Notes: a model not told the origin generated them from the sequence alone. A stretch of 12,906 nt of DNA from Erysipelotrichaceae bacterium (GCA_021202205.1 JAJQDJ010000270.1:1-12906), one strand, 5' to 3'. Positions 1 to 5,800 are shown, numbered from the stretch's first letter. A program made the numbers and translations.

Positions 1-1
1 A

Positions 2-67
2 AATGATGAATTTAATTTGACTTTAGTACTACCAAATAATTTGACTATCCACATGTATCTAGGATGA
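2..67 (+). CDS. possible C-terminal tail of an upstream gene, cut by the window edge
   Basis: One plus-strand frame is open from base 2 and closes with TGA at 65-67, giving 21 codons of mixed, protein-like composition (N-D-E-F at the start, L-T-I-H-M-Y near the end). The stretch is far too short to identify a family, and open frames of this length also occur by chance. If real, it would be the last gene upstream of the toxin-antitoxin module and in the same orientation. Treat it as a marginal call that only the upstream sequence can settle. Confidence 0.2.
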   Translation, partial: NDEFNLTLVLPNNLTIHMYLG

Positions 68-120
68 AATTATGAGCTGTATATTATGAATATATGAATA
101 ATAATTTGGAGAATAAAATT

Positions 121-180
121 ATGCATTTAAAAATGATTTTTATTGTGATATACTTTATATGTAAAGGAGCTGATTCTTAA
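121..180 (+). CDS. possible 19-residue hydrophobic leader peptide ahead of the antitoxin gene
   Basis: ATG at 121 is preceded by GGAG at 108-111 with 9 bases of spacing. The frame runs 19 codons (MHLKMIFIVIYFICKGADS) to TAA at 178-180. The last base of that stop is the first base of the antitoxin ATG (TAATG), an arrangement typical of translational coupling. The peptide has a Lys near its start and then a run of I/F/V/Y, so it resembles a minute membrane-inserting or leader peptide. Against it: a good promoter-like sequence (126-154) lies inside it, and transcripts from that promoter would not contain this ORF. No known family is recognised. Confidence 0.3.
   Translation: MHLKMIFIVIYFICKGADS
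126..154 (+). promoter_or_regulatory. putative sigma-A promoter (extended -10) for the toxin-antitoxin pair
   Basis: A -35-like TTTAAA (126-131) and a -10 TATACT (149-154) are separated by 17 bases. TG one base before the -10 gives an extended -10 element. The predicted start, near 161, is just ahead of the AAAGGAG at 163-169, so the leader would be only a few bases long. The -35 is weak. Confidence 0.4.
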
Positions 181-374
181 TGGAATTTAGAAAAATGACT
201 TTTGATGGTATAACATATAATGTGTTAACCGAAAAAGAAATGAATGAACTTATACAAGAAGTTCAATTTAAGGCAGAGTTGGAATTTCAGCATGAAAAAC
301 TTCTAAATGGTGAAATAGAAACAATGGAACTAGAAGACTTTGAGAAAAAGCATAGACTAAGATATGAAATATAA
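180..374 (+). CDS. antitoxin-like small acidic protein of a type II toxin-antitoxin module
   Basis: This 64-residue protein is rich in Glu and probably mostly helical. It is called an antitoxin because the next gene encodes a RelE/ParE-type toxin, starts inside this one (11-base overlap) and is smaller than 100 residues: the classic antitoxin-first, overlapping arrangement. The start is well supported: AAAGGAG at 163-169 lies 10 bases before the ATG. Residues 7-28 (T-F-D-G-I-T-Y, then a helix with E-K-E-M-N-E-L-I) could form a short strand plus helix as in Phd/YefM-like or RelB-like antitoxins. I cannot assign a DNA-binding fold. The acidic C-terminal half would be the expected toxin-neutralising part. 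In general such antitoxins repress their own promoter and bind the toxin; here that is inferred from context only. Confidence 0.65.
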   Translation: MEFRKMTFDGITYNVLTEKEMNELIQEVQFKAELEFQHEKLLNGEIETMELEDFEKKHRLRYEI

Positions 375-651
375 AGTTGTTATTACAAAAGAAGTTGATG
401 ATGCTTTGGATGAAATAGATAATTATTGTATTTCACATTTCAATAATTATGATTATGCACAAAAAGTATTAAATGAGATATTGAGAGTTGCCTCGTATCT
501 GTCTGAAAATGCAGGTAGAACTCCTAAATATACGTCCAACCTTTATAAATATACTTCGCCAAACATTGATTATAATTTCTATTATTCAATCAATAAAAGA
601 TATGGCATAGTCTATATTGAAAAAATGCTAGCTTTCAAACAAAATCAATAA
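364..651 (+). CDS. RelE/ParE superfamily toxin
   Basis: The protein has 95 residues, the usual size of this superfamily. The order of elements fits: an N-terminal strand (M-K-Y-K-V-V-I-T), a long helix beginning near residue 10 (E-V-D-D-A-L-D-E-I), a second helix around residues 29-48, and C-terminal strands with Y-N-F-Y-Y-S-I and Y-G-I-V-Y-I-E-K-M followed by the typical K-Q-N end. RelE members cut mRNA on ribosomes, while ParE members poison DNA gyrase. The sequence does not let me choose between them, because the catalytic residues of RelE are poorly conserved. It starts 11 bases inside the antitoxin gene without a good Shine-Dalgarno sequence of its own, so translation is probably coupled. 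A hairpin terminator follows 9 bases after the stop. Confidence 0.75.
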   Translation: MKYKVVITKEVDDALDEIDNYCISHFNNYDYAQKVLNEILRVASYLSENAGRTPKYTSNLYKYTSPNIDYNFYYSINKRYGIVYIEKMLAFKQNQ

Positions 652-659
652 TGTATGTG

Positions 660-686
660 AGACTGAATTAAATCAGTCTTTTATTT
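660..686 (+). terminator. rho-independent terminator of the toxin-antitoxin module
   Basis: A 7-bp stem (AGACTGA at 660-666 with TCAGTCT at 673-679) closes a 6-base loop and runs into TTTTATTT. It begins 9 bases after the toxin stop and points in the toxin direction. Confidence 0.75.
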
Positions 687-723
687 ATCTTAAATTATGT
701 GAGGATGAATATAAATAAAAAAG

Positions 724-797
724 CGTCCACGACAGGATTCGAACCTGCGGCAGGTCGCTTAGGAGGCGACTCCTCTATCCATCTGAGGTACGTGGAC
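724..797 (-). tRNA. tRNA-Arg (anticodon CCU)
   Basis: Read on the minus strand, the 74 bases fold as a standard class I tRNA. Acceptor GTCCACG pairs with CGTGGAC; the D stem is CCTC/GAGG; the anticodon stem GTCGC/GCGAC encloses loop CTCCTAA; the T stem GCAGG/CCTGT encloses TTCGAAT. The loop places CCT at positions 34-36, so the tRNA reads the AGG arginine codon. The discriminator base is G. CCA is not encoded: the gene runs into C and then six T (minus strand of 717-723), so a CCA-adding enzyme is needed and the T run probably ends transcription. The gene has its own promoter (814-842). tRNA-Arg genes are frequent integration sites; a toxin-antitoxin module lies just past its 3' end. Confidence 0.96.
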
Positions 798-813
798 ATC
801 AAGTTGCAAAAAT

Positions 814-842
814 ATTCTAACATGCTTTATGAAATAATTCAA
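814..842 (-). promoter_or_regulatory. promoter of tRNA-Arg, extended -10
   Basis: On the minus strand TTGAAT (837-842) and TAGAAT (814-819) are 17 bases apart. TG one base before the -10 makes it an extended -10 element. The predicted start, near 807, is about 10 bases upstream of the mature tRNA 5' end at 797. The -35 lies right after the T tract of the glycosyltransferase terminator. Confidence 0.65.
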
Positions 843-868
843 TTAATTAAAAAGGAGATTTCTCTCCT
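843..868 (-). terminator. rho-independent terminator of the glycosyltransferase gene, overlapping its stop codon
   Basis: On the minus strand AGGAGA (863-868) pairs with TCTCCT (853-858) around a GAAA tetraloop, followed by TTTTAATTAATT. Two bases of the TAG stop (867-869) are part of the stem. Confidence 0.8.
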
Positions 869-1883
869 AATTAAATGCAAATATTTTTTGAGAAATAGAA
901 TAACCAATAGTAATGGCTTTTCTACCTGCTTTACTATCCATTTCCATGAATGTACCCAAAGCTGTATGTTTGACTGCTTTATATAAATCTTTATTCTGAT
1001 TTTTAAGATAAGCCCAAAGTTCTCTACGTTTTTCTAGATTTTCTTCAGTATTAGATTTTACACATAAAGCACTTGATACTGTCATAATCATAGATAGATA
1101 TTTAACCATGTAATTTCTTAACTTACGACTCTTTAAACTCATAACATCACAAGAATCTATCATTAGCTTCGTTACTTTTAATTGTTGGTCTATACGAGAA
1201 ATCATAACTTTTTCATTAACAGATTGATCTCCTCTGCCAATATAATAACGATACAAATCAACATTTAAATAATATAGTGTTGTCACATGTGGTAAAGGCT
1301 CATAAACAAATAAGTTATCAACATAGAATGTATATTTTGGTAATTCTAAATTACAGTTTCTTAATAATTGTGTTCTATAGATAACACTATGCATAAGTAG
1401 ATTCTGTTGTGGATAAAAATGTTTAACATCATACCATCTAAAAACACGATCCTGTGGTAAAGCATTTGTATATTTAATAACAGATGATTTGTTTTCACTA
1501 GGCTTTTCATAAACATAATTTGCTATCATCATATCAACATCTTCATCTTTATTATGTAACTCCTTAATGGTATTCACAACTTTAACAAAGGCTGATTGTT
1601 CAAACCAATCATCACTATCCAACACCTTAAAATAAAGTCCTGTAGCATGCCTTAAACCTGTATTAACAGCTTCTCCATGTCCCCCATTTTTTTGATGGAT
1701 ACAGCGTATAGTTTCAGGATACATTTTTACATAATTAGCACCTATCTCGGCTGTATTATCAGTAGACCCATCATCAACAATAATAATTTCTATATCATCT
1801 TTAAGAATCAAGCATGATTCAATAGCCTTATTCATATATTCTCCACTATTATAGCATGGAATCGTTATAGTTAAATATTTCAT
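867..1883 (-). CDS. family 2 glycosyltransferase (GT-A fold)
   Basis: This family transfers a sugar from a nucleotide-activated donor, most often in building envelope polysaccharides or teichoic-acid-like polymers. From the chosen start (338 residues) the GT2 pattern is clear: the T-I-T-I-P-C-Y-N nucleotide-binding strand at 4-11, DDGSTDNT at 37-44, H-G-E-A-V-N-T-G at 69-76, and the metal-binding DSDDW at 89-93. A strand near residue 190 carries F-Y-V-D-N. No signal peptide or clear transmembrane helix is seen, so it is likely cytoplasmic or peripheral. Two ATGs compete: AAGGAG (1893-1898) is 9 bases from the ATG at 1883 but only 3 from the ATG at 1889, so I chose 1883. Donor and acceptor cannot be told, and no other polysaccharide genes are adjacent. 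It has its own promoter and terminator. Confidence 0.88.
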   Translation of the reverse strand: MKYLTITIPCYNSGEYMNKAIESCLILKDDIEIIIVDDGSTDNTAEIGANYVKMYPETIRCIHQKNGGHGEAVNTGLRHATGLYFKVLDSDDWFEQSAFVKVVNTIKELHNKDEDVDMMIANYVYEKPSENKSSVIKYTNALPQDRVFRWYDVKHFYPQQNLLMHSVIYRTQLLRNCNLELPKYTFYVDNLFVYEPLPHVTTLYYLNVDLYRYYIGRGDQSVNEKVMISRIDQQLKVTKLMIDSCDVMSLKSRKLRNYMVKYLSMIMTVSSALCVKSNTEENLEKRRELWAYLKNQNKDLYKAVKHTALGTFMEMDSKAGRKAITIGYSISQKIFAFN

Positions 1884-1892
1884 CTTCATTCA

Positions 1893-1898
1893 CTCCTT
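1893..1898 (-). promoter_or_regulatory. ribosome binding site deciding the glycosyltransferase start
   Basis: The minus strand reads AAGGAG. It leaves 9 bases to the ATG at 1883 and only 3 to the ATG at 1889, which favours the inner start. Confidence 0.65.
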
Positions 1899-1908
1899 GA
1901 CTGTGTTT

Positions 1909-1937
1909 ATTTTAACATATAATTTTATACGTGTAAA
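1909..1937 (-). promoter_or_regulatory. sigma-A promoter of the glycosyltransferase gene
   Basis: TTTACA (1932-1937) and TAAAAT (1909-1914) are separated by 17 bases on the minus strand, each matching consensus at five of six positions. A TG one base before the -10 extends it. It lies between the exonuclease stop and the glycosyltransferase start, so the latter can be transcribed separately even though no terminator divides the two. Confidence 0.65.
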
Positions 1938-1951
1938 CGAATAAAATTGTG

Positions 1952-2857
1952 TTATTTTTTAGCTTCTAATAACTTTAGAAATTCCATTTCCCTTATAATA
2001 TGTAAATCCTGCCCCTGTCTCATGAGTTTTAAAGCTTTCATAACTTTTTTGTTTTTTCGGCCAAATCGAACATATTTATATCCTTCATCACCAATAACTA
2101 AATAATTGGTTTGAGTCGAAACACTATGCATAGGTAAAGCACTGACTTCTTTGGCTTTTTGTGCCAATACTTCTTTTGGCATAGAAAGCTTTCCAGTAAA
2201 GCAAACATCTTGATGATACAATAAAGCATCTTCTCTAGCAACCATATCTAATAATTGATGAGCAGACTCAGGAGAAATAATATTACGATAATAGTTTTCT
2301 TTCATTTCTCCAAAATCCAAATGAAAATGCTGATGCATTTGTTGTAATGTATCAACATCTTGCTGTTTCATCATAGCAACCAATACATGGGCACAAGCAA
2401 GAGCATCTCCCATAGCCTGATGAGCTTTAAAAGAATAACCAATCATGTTGGATAGTTCTTTTATATTATATTTTTGAATATGAGGATATATCAAATGAGC
2501 TAAGACATTGGTACATGACATATAGAGGTGTGGATAAGGAATATGTTCTTGCTTTAAAGTAGCACGAAGATTCATCATATCACCTTGAATATCATGAGAT
2601 ACTACAATAGTGTCTTCAAAATAATGTTTTATTTCATTCCAGACTTGTTTAAAGTTTTTCTCTTTATATAGAGTTTGAGGTCTTATCTTATGTATTTTAT
2701 AACGACCAGCATCAAAAGATAAGTTTCTTGGTTTAATAAGGGAATAATATGTTGATACAATTTTTTTGTCAACAAGCTCAACAATACCAATTGAACAAAT
2801 ACTTGCAGGATCTTGATTCAACACTTCAATGTCAAAAATTGTAATATGTTCTTTCAT
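1952..2857 (-). CDS. DnaQ-like DEDDh 3'-5' exonuclease with C-terminal BRCT domain
   Basis: The 301-residue protein has two domains. Residues 4-165 form a DEDDh exonuclease: F-D-I-E with D9 and E11 (motif I), S-H-D-I-Q-G-D with D93 (motif II), and A-H-Q-A-M-G-D with H146 and D151 (motif III). All five catalytic residues are present. Residues about 216-298 look like a BRCT domain, with C-F-T-G-K-L, T-N-Y-L-V-I-G-D and a final H-I-I-R-E-M-E-F-L-K-L-L. The family removes nucleotides from 3' ends; the BRCT part usually binds DNA ends or a partner. It is not DNA polymerase III epsilon itself, as no polymerase genes are near. The ATG overlaps the RNase HI stop (ATGA) and lacks a strong Shine-Dalgarno sequence, so translation is probably coupled. 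Confidence 0.88.
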   Translation of the reverse strand: MKEHITIFDIEVLNQDPASICSIGIVELVDKKIVSTYYSLIKPRNLSFDAGRYKIHKIRPQTLYKEKNFKQVWNEIKHYFEDTIVVSHDIQGDMMNLRATLKQEHIPYPHLYMSCTNVLAHLIYPHIQKYNIKELSNMIGYSFKAHQAMGDALACAHVLVAMMKQQDVDTLQQMHQHFHLDFGEMKENYYRNIISPESAHQLLDMVAREDALLYHQDVCFTGKLSMPKEVLAQKAKEVSALPMHSVSTQTNYLVIGDEGYKYVRFGRKNKKVMKALKLMRQGQDLHIIREMEFLKLLEAKK

Positions 2858-3435
2858 AGACCTACAGCTTTCTTTGCAAGCTTATCTGCTTCTTCATTAT
2901 ATTGATCTCCACTATGGGCCAATACCTTTACAAAATCTATATCAATATAAGCCCTACTATTCTTAATGAATTTCTGATAAGCCTTCGTTCCTACTTTATT
3001 TGCTTTCCAGATGCCATTCGCCCATTTTTCAATACCTTCATAATCATAATATATCCATATATGGGTATAATGATTATCCAAAGCATAGTTAATAGCAACT
3101 TGAGCACCAGCTATTTCACCTGCAACATTACGCATTGAAACATAATCAGGATGATTGCCTTTGCCATAAAAACTATCTAGCAATTTCTGATCTTTAAGTA
3201 AAATACAGCCATAACCATATTCTTTAGTTTTATTGTTGAAACTTCCGTCAACATAAGCCACGAGTCCTGAGACCATTATTTTCATTTTTTCACCAAGAAA
3301 AGACTTGGCTTCATCAATGGTAGAAAATGATTGAAAACTTGCTCCCTTAAATCCCTTTACCTGTTGCTCACATTCTTCCCAACTGGAAAAAATGCCTTTT
3401 TGTCTCCCTTTTTTTACTGCATAAAACTTAGCCAT
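2854..3435 (-). CDS. rnhA: ribonuclease HI with N-terminal viroplasmin-like hybrid-binding domain
   Basis: This enzyme cuts the RNA strand of RNA-DNA hybrids (R-loops, primers). The 193-residue protein has an N-terminal domain at about 3-47, beginning K-F-Y-A-V-K-K-G-R-Q-K-G-I-F with W18, typical of the caulimovirus viroplasmin / RNase H1 N-terminal module. The catalytic domain spans about 55-192. The DEDD residues are all visible: D63 in Y-V-D-G-S, E107 in A-G-E-I, D131 in Y-Y-D-Y-E-G-I, D184 in E-E-A-D-K-L-A; H174 fits the flexible catalytic histidine. GGAGG at 3443-3447 lies 7 bases from the ATG. The following exonuclease gene overlaps by 4 bases, so both are probably made from one mRNA, which suggests a shared job in nucleic-acid repair or primer removal. 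Confidence 0.93.
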   Translation of the reverse strand: MAKFYAVKKGRQKGIFSSWEECEQQVKGFKGASFQSFSTIDEAKSFLGEKMKIMVSGLVAYVDGSFNNKTKEYGYGCILLKDQKLLDSFYGKGNHPDYVSMRNVAGEIAGAQVAINYALDNHYTHIWIYYDYEGIEKWANGIWKANKVGTKAYQKFIKNSRAYIDIDFVKVLAHSGDQYNEEADKLAKKAVGL

Positions 3436-3453
3436 CGTAAAACCTCCATAGCC

Positions 3454-3482
3454 ATTATAAGCATAAATAAAGAATTTTGCTA
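3454..3482 (-). promoter_or_regulatory. putative promoter of the rnhA-exonuclease operon
   Basis: The minus strand has a perfect -10 TATAAT (3454-3459). Seventeen bases upstream is only a poor -35 (TAGCAA, 3477-3482). Its position ahead of the rnhA ribosome binding site is right, but the -35 makes the call tentative. Confidence 0.4.
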
Positions 3483-3535
3483 GTATAAATTATTATTGTT
3501 CATTTATTATCCATAAAAATATGCTATTTTATTAT

Positions 3536-3543
3536 AAAGGAAG
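3536..3543 (+). promoter_or_regulatory. ribosome binding site deciding the lipid kinase start
   Basis: AAAGGAAG ends 7 bases before the ATG at 3551. An in-frame ATG at 3521 lies upstream of this site and has no Shine-Dalgarno sequence, so it is rejected as the start. Confidence 0.7.
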
Positions 3544-3550
3544 TGTTAAT

Positions 3551-4441
3551 ATGCGTTGTTTATTTATTATTAATCCTAGTTCGGGAACCAAACTAGTACA
3601 AAGAAACCTAGATAGATTAATTGGAAAAATGATTTTAAAAGAAATAGTTTCTACTGTTGATGTTTTTTATACGCAAAAGAAAGATGATGCTTATTATAAA
3701 ACTCTTACAATCCGTAACAAAGATTATGATTTTATTGTAAGTGTTGGTGGTGATGGAACAGTGAATGAAATTATTAGCGGTTATGTTGAAGCAGGTTTAT
3801 CGATTCCTATTGCCATTATTCCTGGAGGAACAGTTAATGACTTTGCAAGTCATTTTAACTTGCCAACCCACAGTAATGAAATTATCAGGATGATACAGAA
3901 TCACAAAACAATGAAAGTCGATGTTGGTAAAGTGAATGATCGTTACTTTGCCAATGTTATTGCAGGAGGCATGTTCAGTGATATAAGCTTTCAAGTACCA
4001 AAAAGCGATAAAGAAAAATTTGGCCCTTTGGCTTATTATGCCACAGGCATAAGACAACTTCCTGTTCAGCTTCATACATCACTTCATTTAAAAATCATAA
4101 CTGAAAATGAAACGTTATATGAAGAGGCCAAACTCTTTATGATTACAAATACATCGCAAGTTGGTGGATTTAAAGATATTGTTCCTGATGCTTCTGTTTC
4201 AGATGGACAAATGGATTTACTTATTATTCGTAATTGTTCAACAACAGATTTTATATCAATATTTAAAGATTATGCTTTGCAGGATCATCAAAACAGTCCA
4301 TTTGTTCACTATATCCAAGCTAAAGATATGACTATAGAATGTCAGGAAGATATTATTTATGATGTTGATGGTGAAGAAGGTCATGAATTCCCTATCCATG
4401 TAAGAGCCATACCTAAAGCACTCAATATATTTGTACCATGA
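3551..4441 (+). CDS. diacylglycerol kinase family lipid kinase (DgkB/YegS/LCB5 type)
   Basis: Enzymes of this family phosphorylate diacylglycerol or similar lipids with ATP at the inner membrane face; in Bacillota, DgkB recycles diacylglycerol released during lipoteichoic acid synthesis. From the ATG at 3551 the protein has 296 residues, the normal length. Conserved parts in order: I-N-P-S-S-G at 7-12, the ATP-binding GGDGT at 66-70 followed by V-N-E, P-G-G-T-V-N-D-F-A at 91-99, S-D-G-Q-M-D-L at 217-223, and D-V-D-G-E at 271-275 in the C-terminal catalytic lobe. No membrane helix is seen; these enzymes are peripheral. The exact substrate (diacylglycerol or another lipid) cannot be read from sequence. 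Its stop overlaps the ATG of the next gene (ATGA). The gene is divergent from rnhA. Confidence 0.88.
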   Translation: MRCLFIINPSSGTKLVQRNLDRLIGKMILKEIVSTVDVFYTQKKDDAYYKTLTIRNKDYDFIVSVGGDGTVNEIISGYVEAGLSIPIAIIPGGTVNDFASHFNLPTHSNEIIRMIQNHKTMKVDVGKVNDRYFANVIAGGMFSDISFQVPKSDKEKFGPLAYYATGIRQLPVQLHTSLHLKIITENETLYEEAKLFMITNTSQVGGFKDIVPDASVSDGQMDLLIIRNCSTTDFISIFKDYALQDHQNSPFVHYIQAKDMTIECQEDIIYDVDGEEGHEFPIHVRAIPKALNIFVP

Positions 4442-5052
4442 TTAATTTTGAACGTTATAAAGTTATTGAAGAAGCATTGATACCTTATGGTTTTACCAAA
4501 AAAGGTGATATCTACTATTATTCAGTCAATATTCTTAATGATACTTTTAGAGTAGAAATAACTATTGAAAATAATAAATTAACAGGAAAAATCATTGAAC
4601 GAGCATTCAATGAAGAATATATCAATTATAAAATCCAATAGATACAAGGTGACTTTGTTCAACAAGTAAGAGACACTTATAATAACATCTTATTAGATAT
4701 TGAAAATAATTGTTTTGTTGAGGAAACATTTTTGTTTCCTCAAACCAATCGTATTGCTAAGCATATATCAAATATATATCACGTCGTCCCAGAATTTCCT
4801 TGGACAAATTATCCTTATGATGCCTTATTTAGAAATCTAAATACGAAAAAATGGTATGCCTTAATCACTGAAGAAGAAGCTATTCATCTTAAATATCATC
4901 CTCATGATATTCAACAGCTACTGAACAAACCTGGCTATTACCCATCTTACCGTATGAATGAAAAGTATTGGATATCAATTTTGTTAGATGATACGTTAGC
5001 TGATGAAGAAATGTTAAAACATATTGAAATTAGTTATTCATTATCTTTGTGA
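4438..5052 (+). pseudogene. YjbR/MmcQ-family gene interrupted by one in-frame TAG
   Basis: One reading frame from ATG 4438 to TGA 5050-5052 would encode about 204 residues, but TAG at 4639-4641 splits it into 67 codons and a 3' part. The 3' part continues directly after the stop with I-Q-G-D-F-V, V-R-D-T-Y and N-R-I-A-K-H-I, then the YjbR/MmcQ core: P-E-F-P-W near 120, K-K-W-Y-A-L, K-P-G-Y-Y-P-S-Y-R-M-N-E-K-Y-W and I-L-L-D-D-T-L-A-D-E-E. From memory, related Bacillota proteins of about 200 residues are continuous across this point, so a single substitution (for example CAG or GAG to TAG) explains the break. A TTG at 4732 with GAGGAAA upstream could restart a 106-residue core fragment, but these bases encode conserved residues and may be chance. 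The family has a double-wing DNA-binding-like fold of unknown role. Its ATG overlaps the lipid kinase stop; its 3' end overlaps the convergent glycohydrolase gene by 23 bases. Confidence 0.75.
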
Positions 5053-5731
5053 AAGCATCATAGTTATTATTTTTACCTTTAGGTACTGCAAAAATAACTT
5101 CTTCAAAATCATAATTATCAATTAACTCTTTAAATATGGAAGACACAGTATATGGATTCTGTCTAAACACACCACAACCCCAGGCACCCAGTATTAATAC
5201 ATCAACTTTTTCTTTAGAAGCAATATCTAAAAGATATTGACTTCTTTTTTTTAAGATAGCGTTATTGTATTCCAATGATATATTATGTCTTGATGCTTCA
5301 CGATAATTAGGTGCTGCACAAGTTAGTATATCAGTTTTATAGCTTCTCCCTAGCTCATTGAAAAACAAAATATCTTGACTATATAAAGCTCTATCATAGT
5401 AGAGTGAATGATTGAGATCTTGTCTATTTTTTTCATAATATGTTTCTAAAAAGGCAATAAGAACATTATATAAAAAGCTATCATGACATAATGCTTCCTC
5501 TTGAGCCATAGCTCCATTATAGAATCCACCTCCTGGATTTTTAAAAGATGCAAAGTTTAAGGCACATATATGTTTGGTATGATTGGCAGCTATTATAGCT
5601 TGCGTTGTAGTACAATTTATAACTTTGATTTTACTATTATTATGATGATGATTAAATGAACTGTTTTCATCATAAATATGAGTATGATTGATGGAATATG
5701 TGATTTCATTACTATAATTTTGTTGCATCAA
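5030..5731 (-). CDS. microbial-type poly(ADP-ribose) glycohydrolase homologue (TIGR02452-like), N-terminus probably lost
   Basis: The PARG signature GGG-X7-QEE is complete: N-P-G-G-G-F-Y-N-G-A-M-A-Q-E-E, at residues 64-78 counted from the ATG at 5728. Downstream come C-A-A-P-N-Y-R, then the C-terminal L-I-L-G-A-W-G-C-G-V-F-R and V-I-F-A-V-P, all typical of the bacterial TIGR02452/PARG group, which binds ADP-ribose in a macrodomain-like fold and removes it from proteins. The TTG (5731) and ATG (5728) starts have no ribosome binding site. The same frame continues upstream, past a TAA at 5741-5743, to an ATG at 5791 with an ideal AGGAG. The original protein was therefore probably about 253 residues, and this is either a nonsense-mutated pseudogene or an N-truncated product. 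The catalytic core is intact. It converges on, and overlaps by 23 bases, the YjbR/MmcQ relic. Confidence 0.75.
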   Translation of the reverse strand: MMQQNYSNEITYSINHTHIYDENSSFNHHHNNSKIKVINCTTTQAIIAANHTKHICALNFASFKNPGGGFYNGAMAQEEALCHDSFLYNVLIAFLETYYEKNRQDLNHSLYYDRALYSQDILFFNELGRSYKTDILTCAAPNYREASRHNISLEYNNAILKKRSQYLLDIASKEKVDVLILGAWGCGVFRQNPYTVSSIFKELIDNYDFEEVIFAVPKGKNNNYDAFTKIMNN

Positions 5732-5740
5732 TTCAGTAAG

Positions 5741-5791
5741 TTAATGTGCTTTTTTTTGATTCTTTATTCTTACTTGATTATTTGTTTTCAT
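5741..5791 (-). pseudogene. detached 5' end of the glycohydrolase gene
   Basis: ATG at 5789-5791 opens a frame of 16 codons (M-K-T-N-N-Q-V-R-I-K-N-Q-K-K-A-H) that ends with TAA at 5741-5743. It then continues in the same frame, without a shift, as L-T-E-L-M-Q-Q-N-Y into the glycohydrolase. AGGAG at 5801-5805 is 9 bases from the ATG. The basic, helical stretch before a tyrosine resembles the N-terminal helix of TIGR02452 proteins, but the resemblance is weak over so few residues. Confidence 0.55.
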
Positions 5792-5800
5792 GATTATCAT

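Noticed and set aside
13..46. Repeated TAATTTGACT (13-22 and 37-46)
   Set aside because: Two 10-base copies 24 bases apart in AT-rich DNA; the TTGACT parts have no properly spaced -10, so neither a promoter nor an operator is supported.
699..986. Plus-strand open frame of 95 codons
   Set aside because: It runs through the tRNA-Arg gene in antisense and into the end of the glycosyltransferase gene, and has no family resemblance.
3797..4075. Minus-strand open frame of 92 codons
   Set aside because: It is a shadow of the lipid kinase gene, which has the full family motifs in the other strand.
4639..4641. TAG read as an amino acid (stop-codon recoding)
   Set aside because: TAG ends the glycosyltransferase, gltB and gltD at their expected lengths, and the neighbouring break in the glycohydrolase is a TAA, so no consistent recoding is supported.
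4732..5052. Independent gene starting at TTG 4732
   Set aside because: The frame continues upstream with family-like sequence back to the TAG, and the apparent ribosome binding site is coding sequence. An internal restart stays possible but is not the simplest reading.
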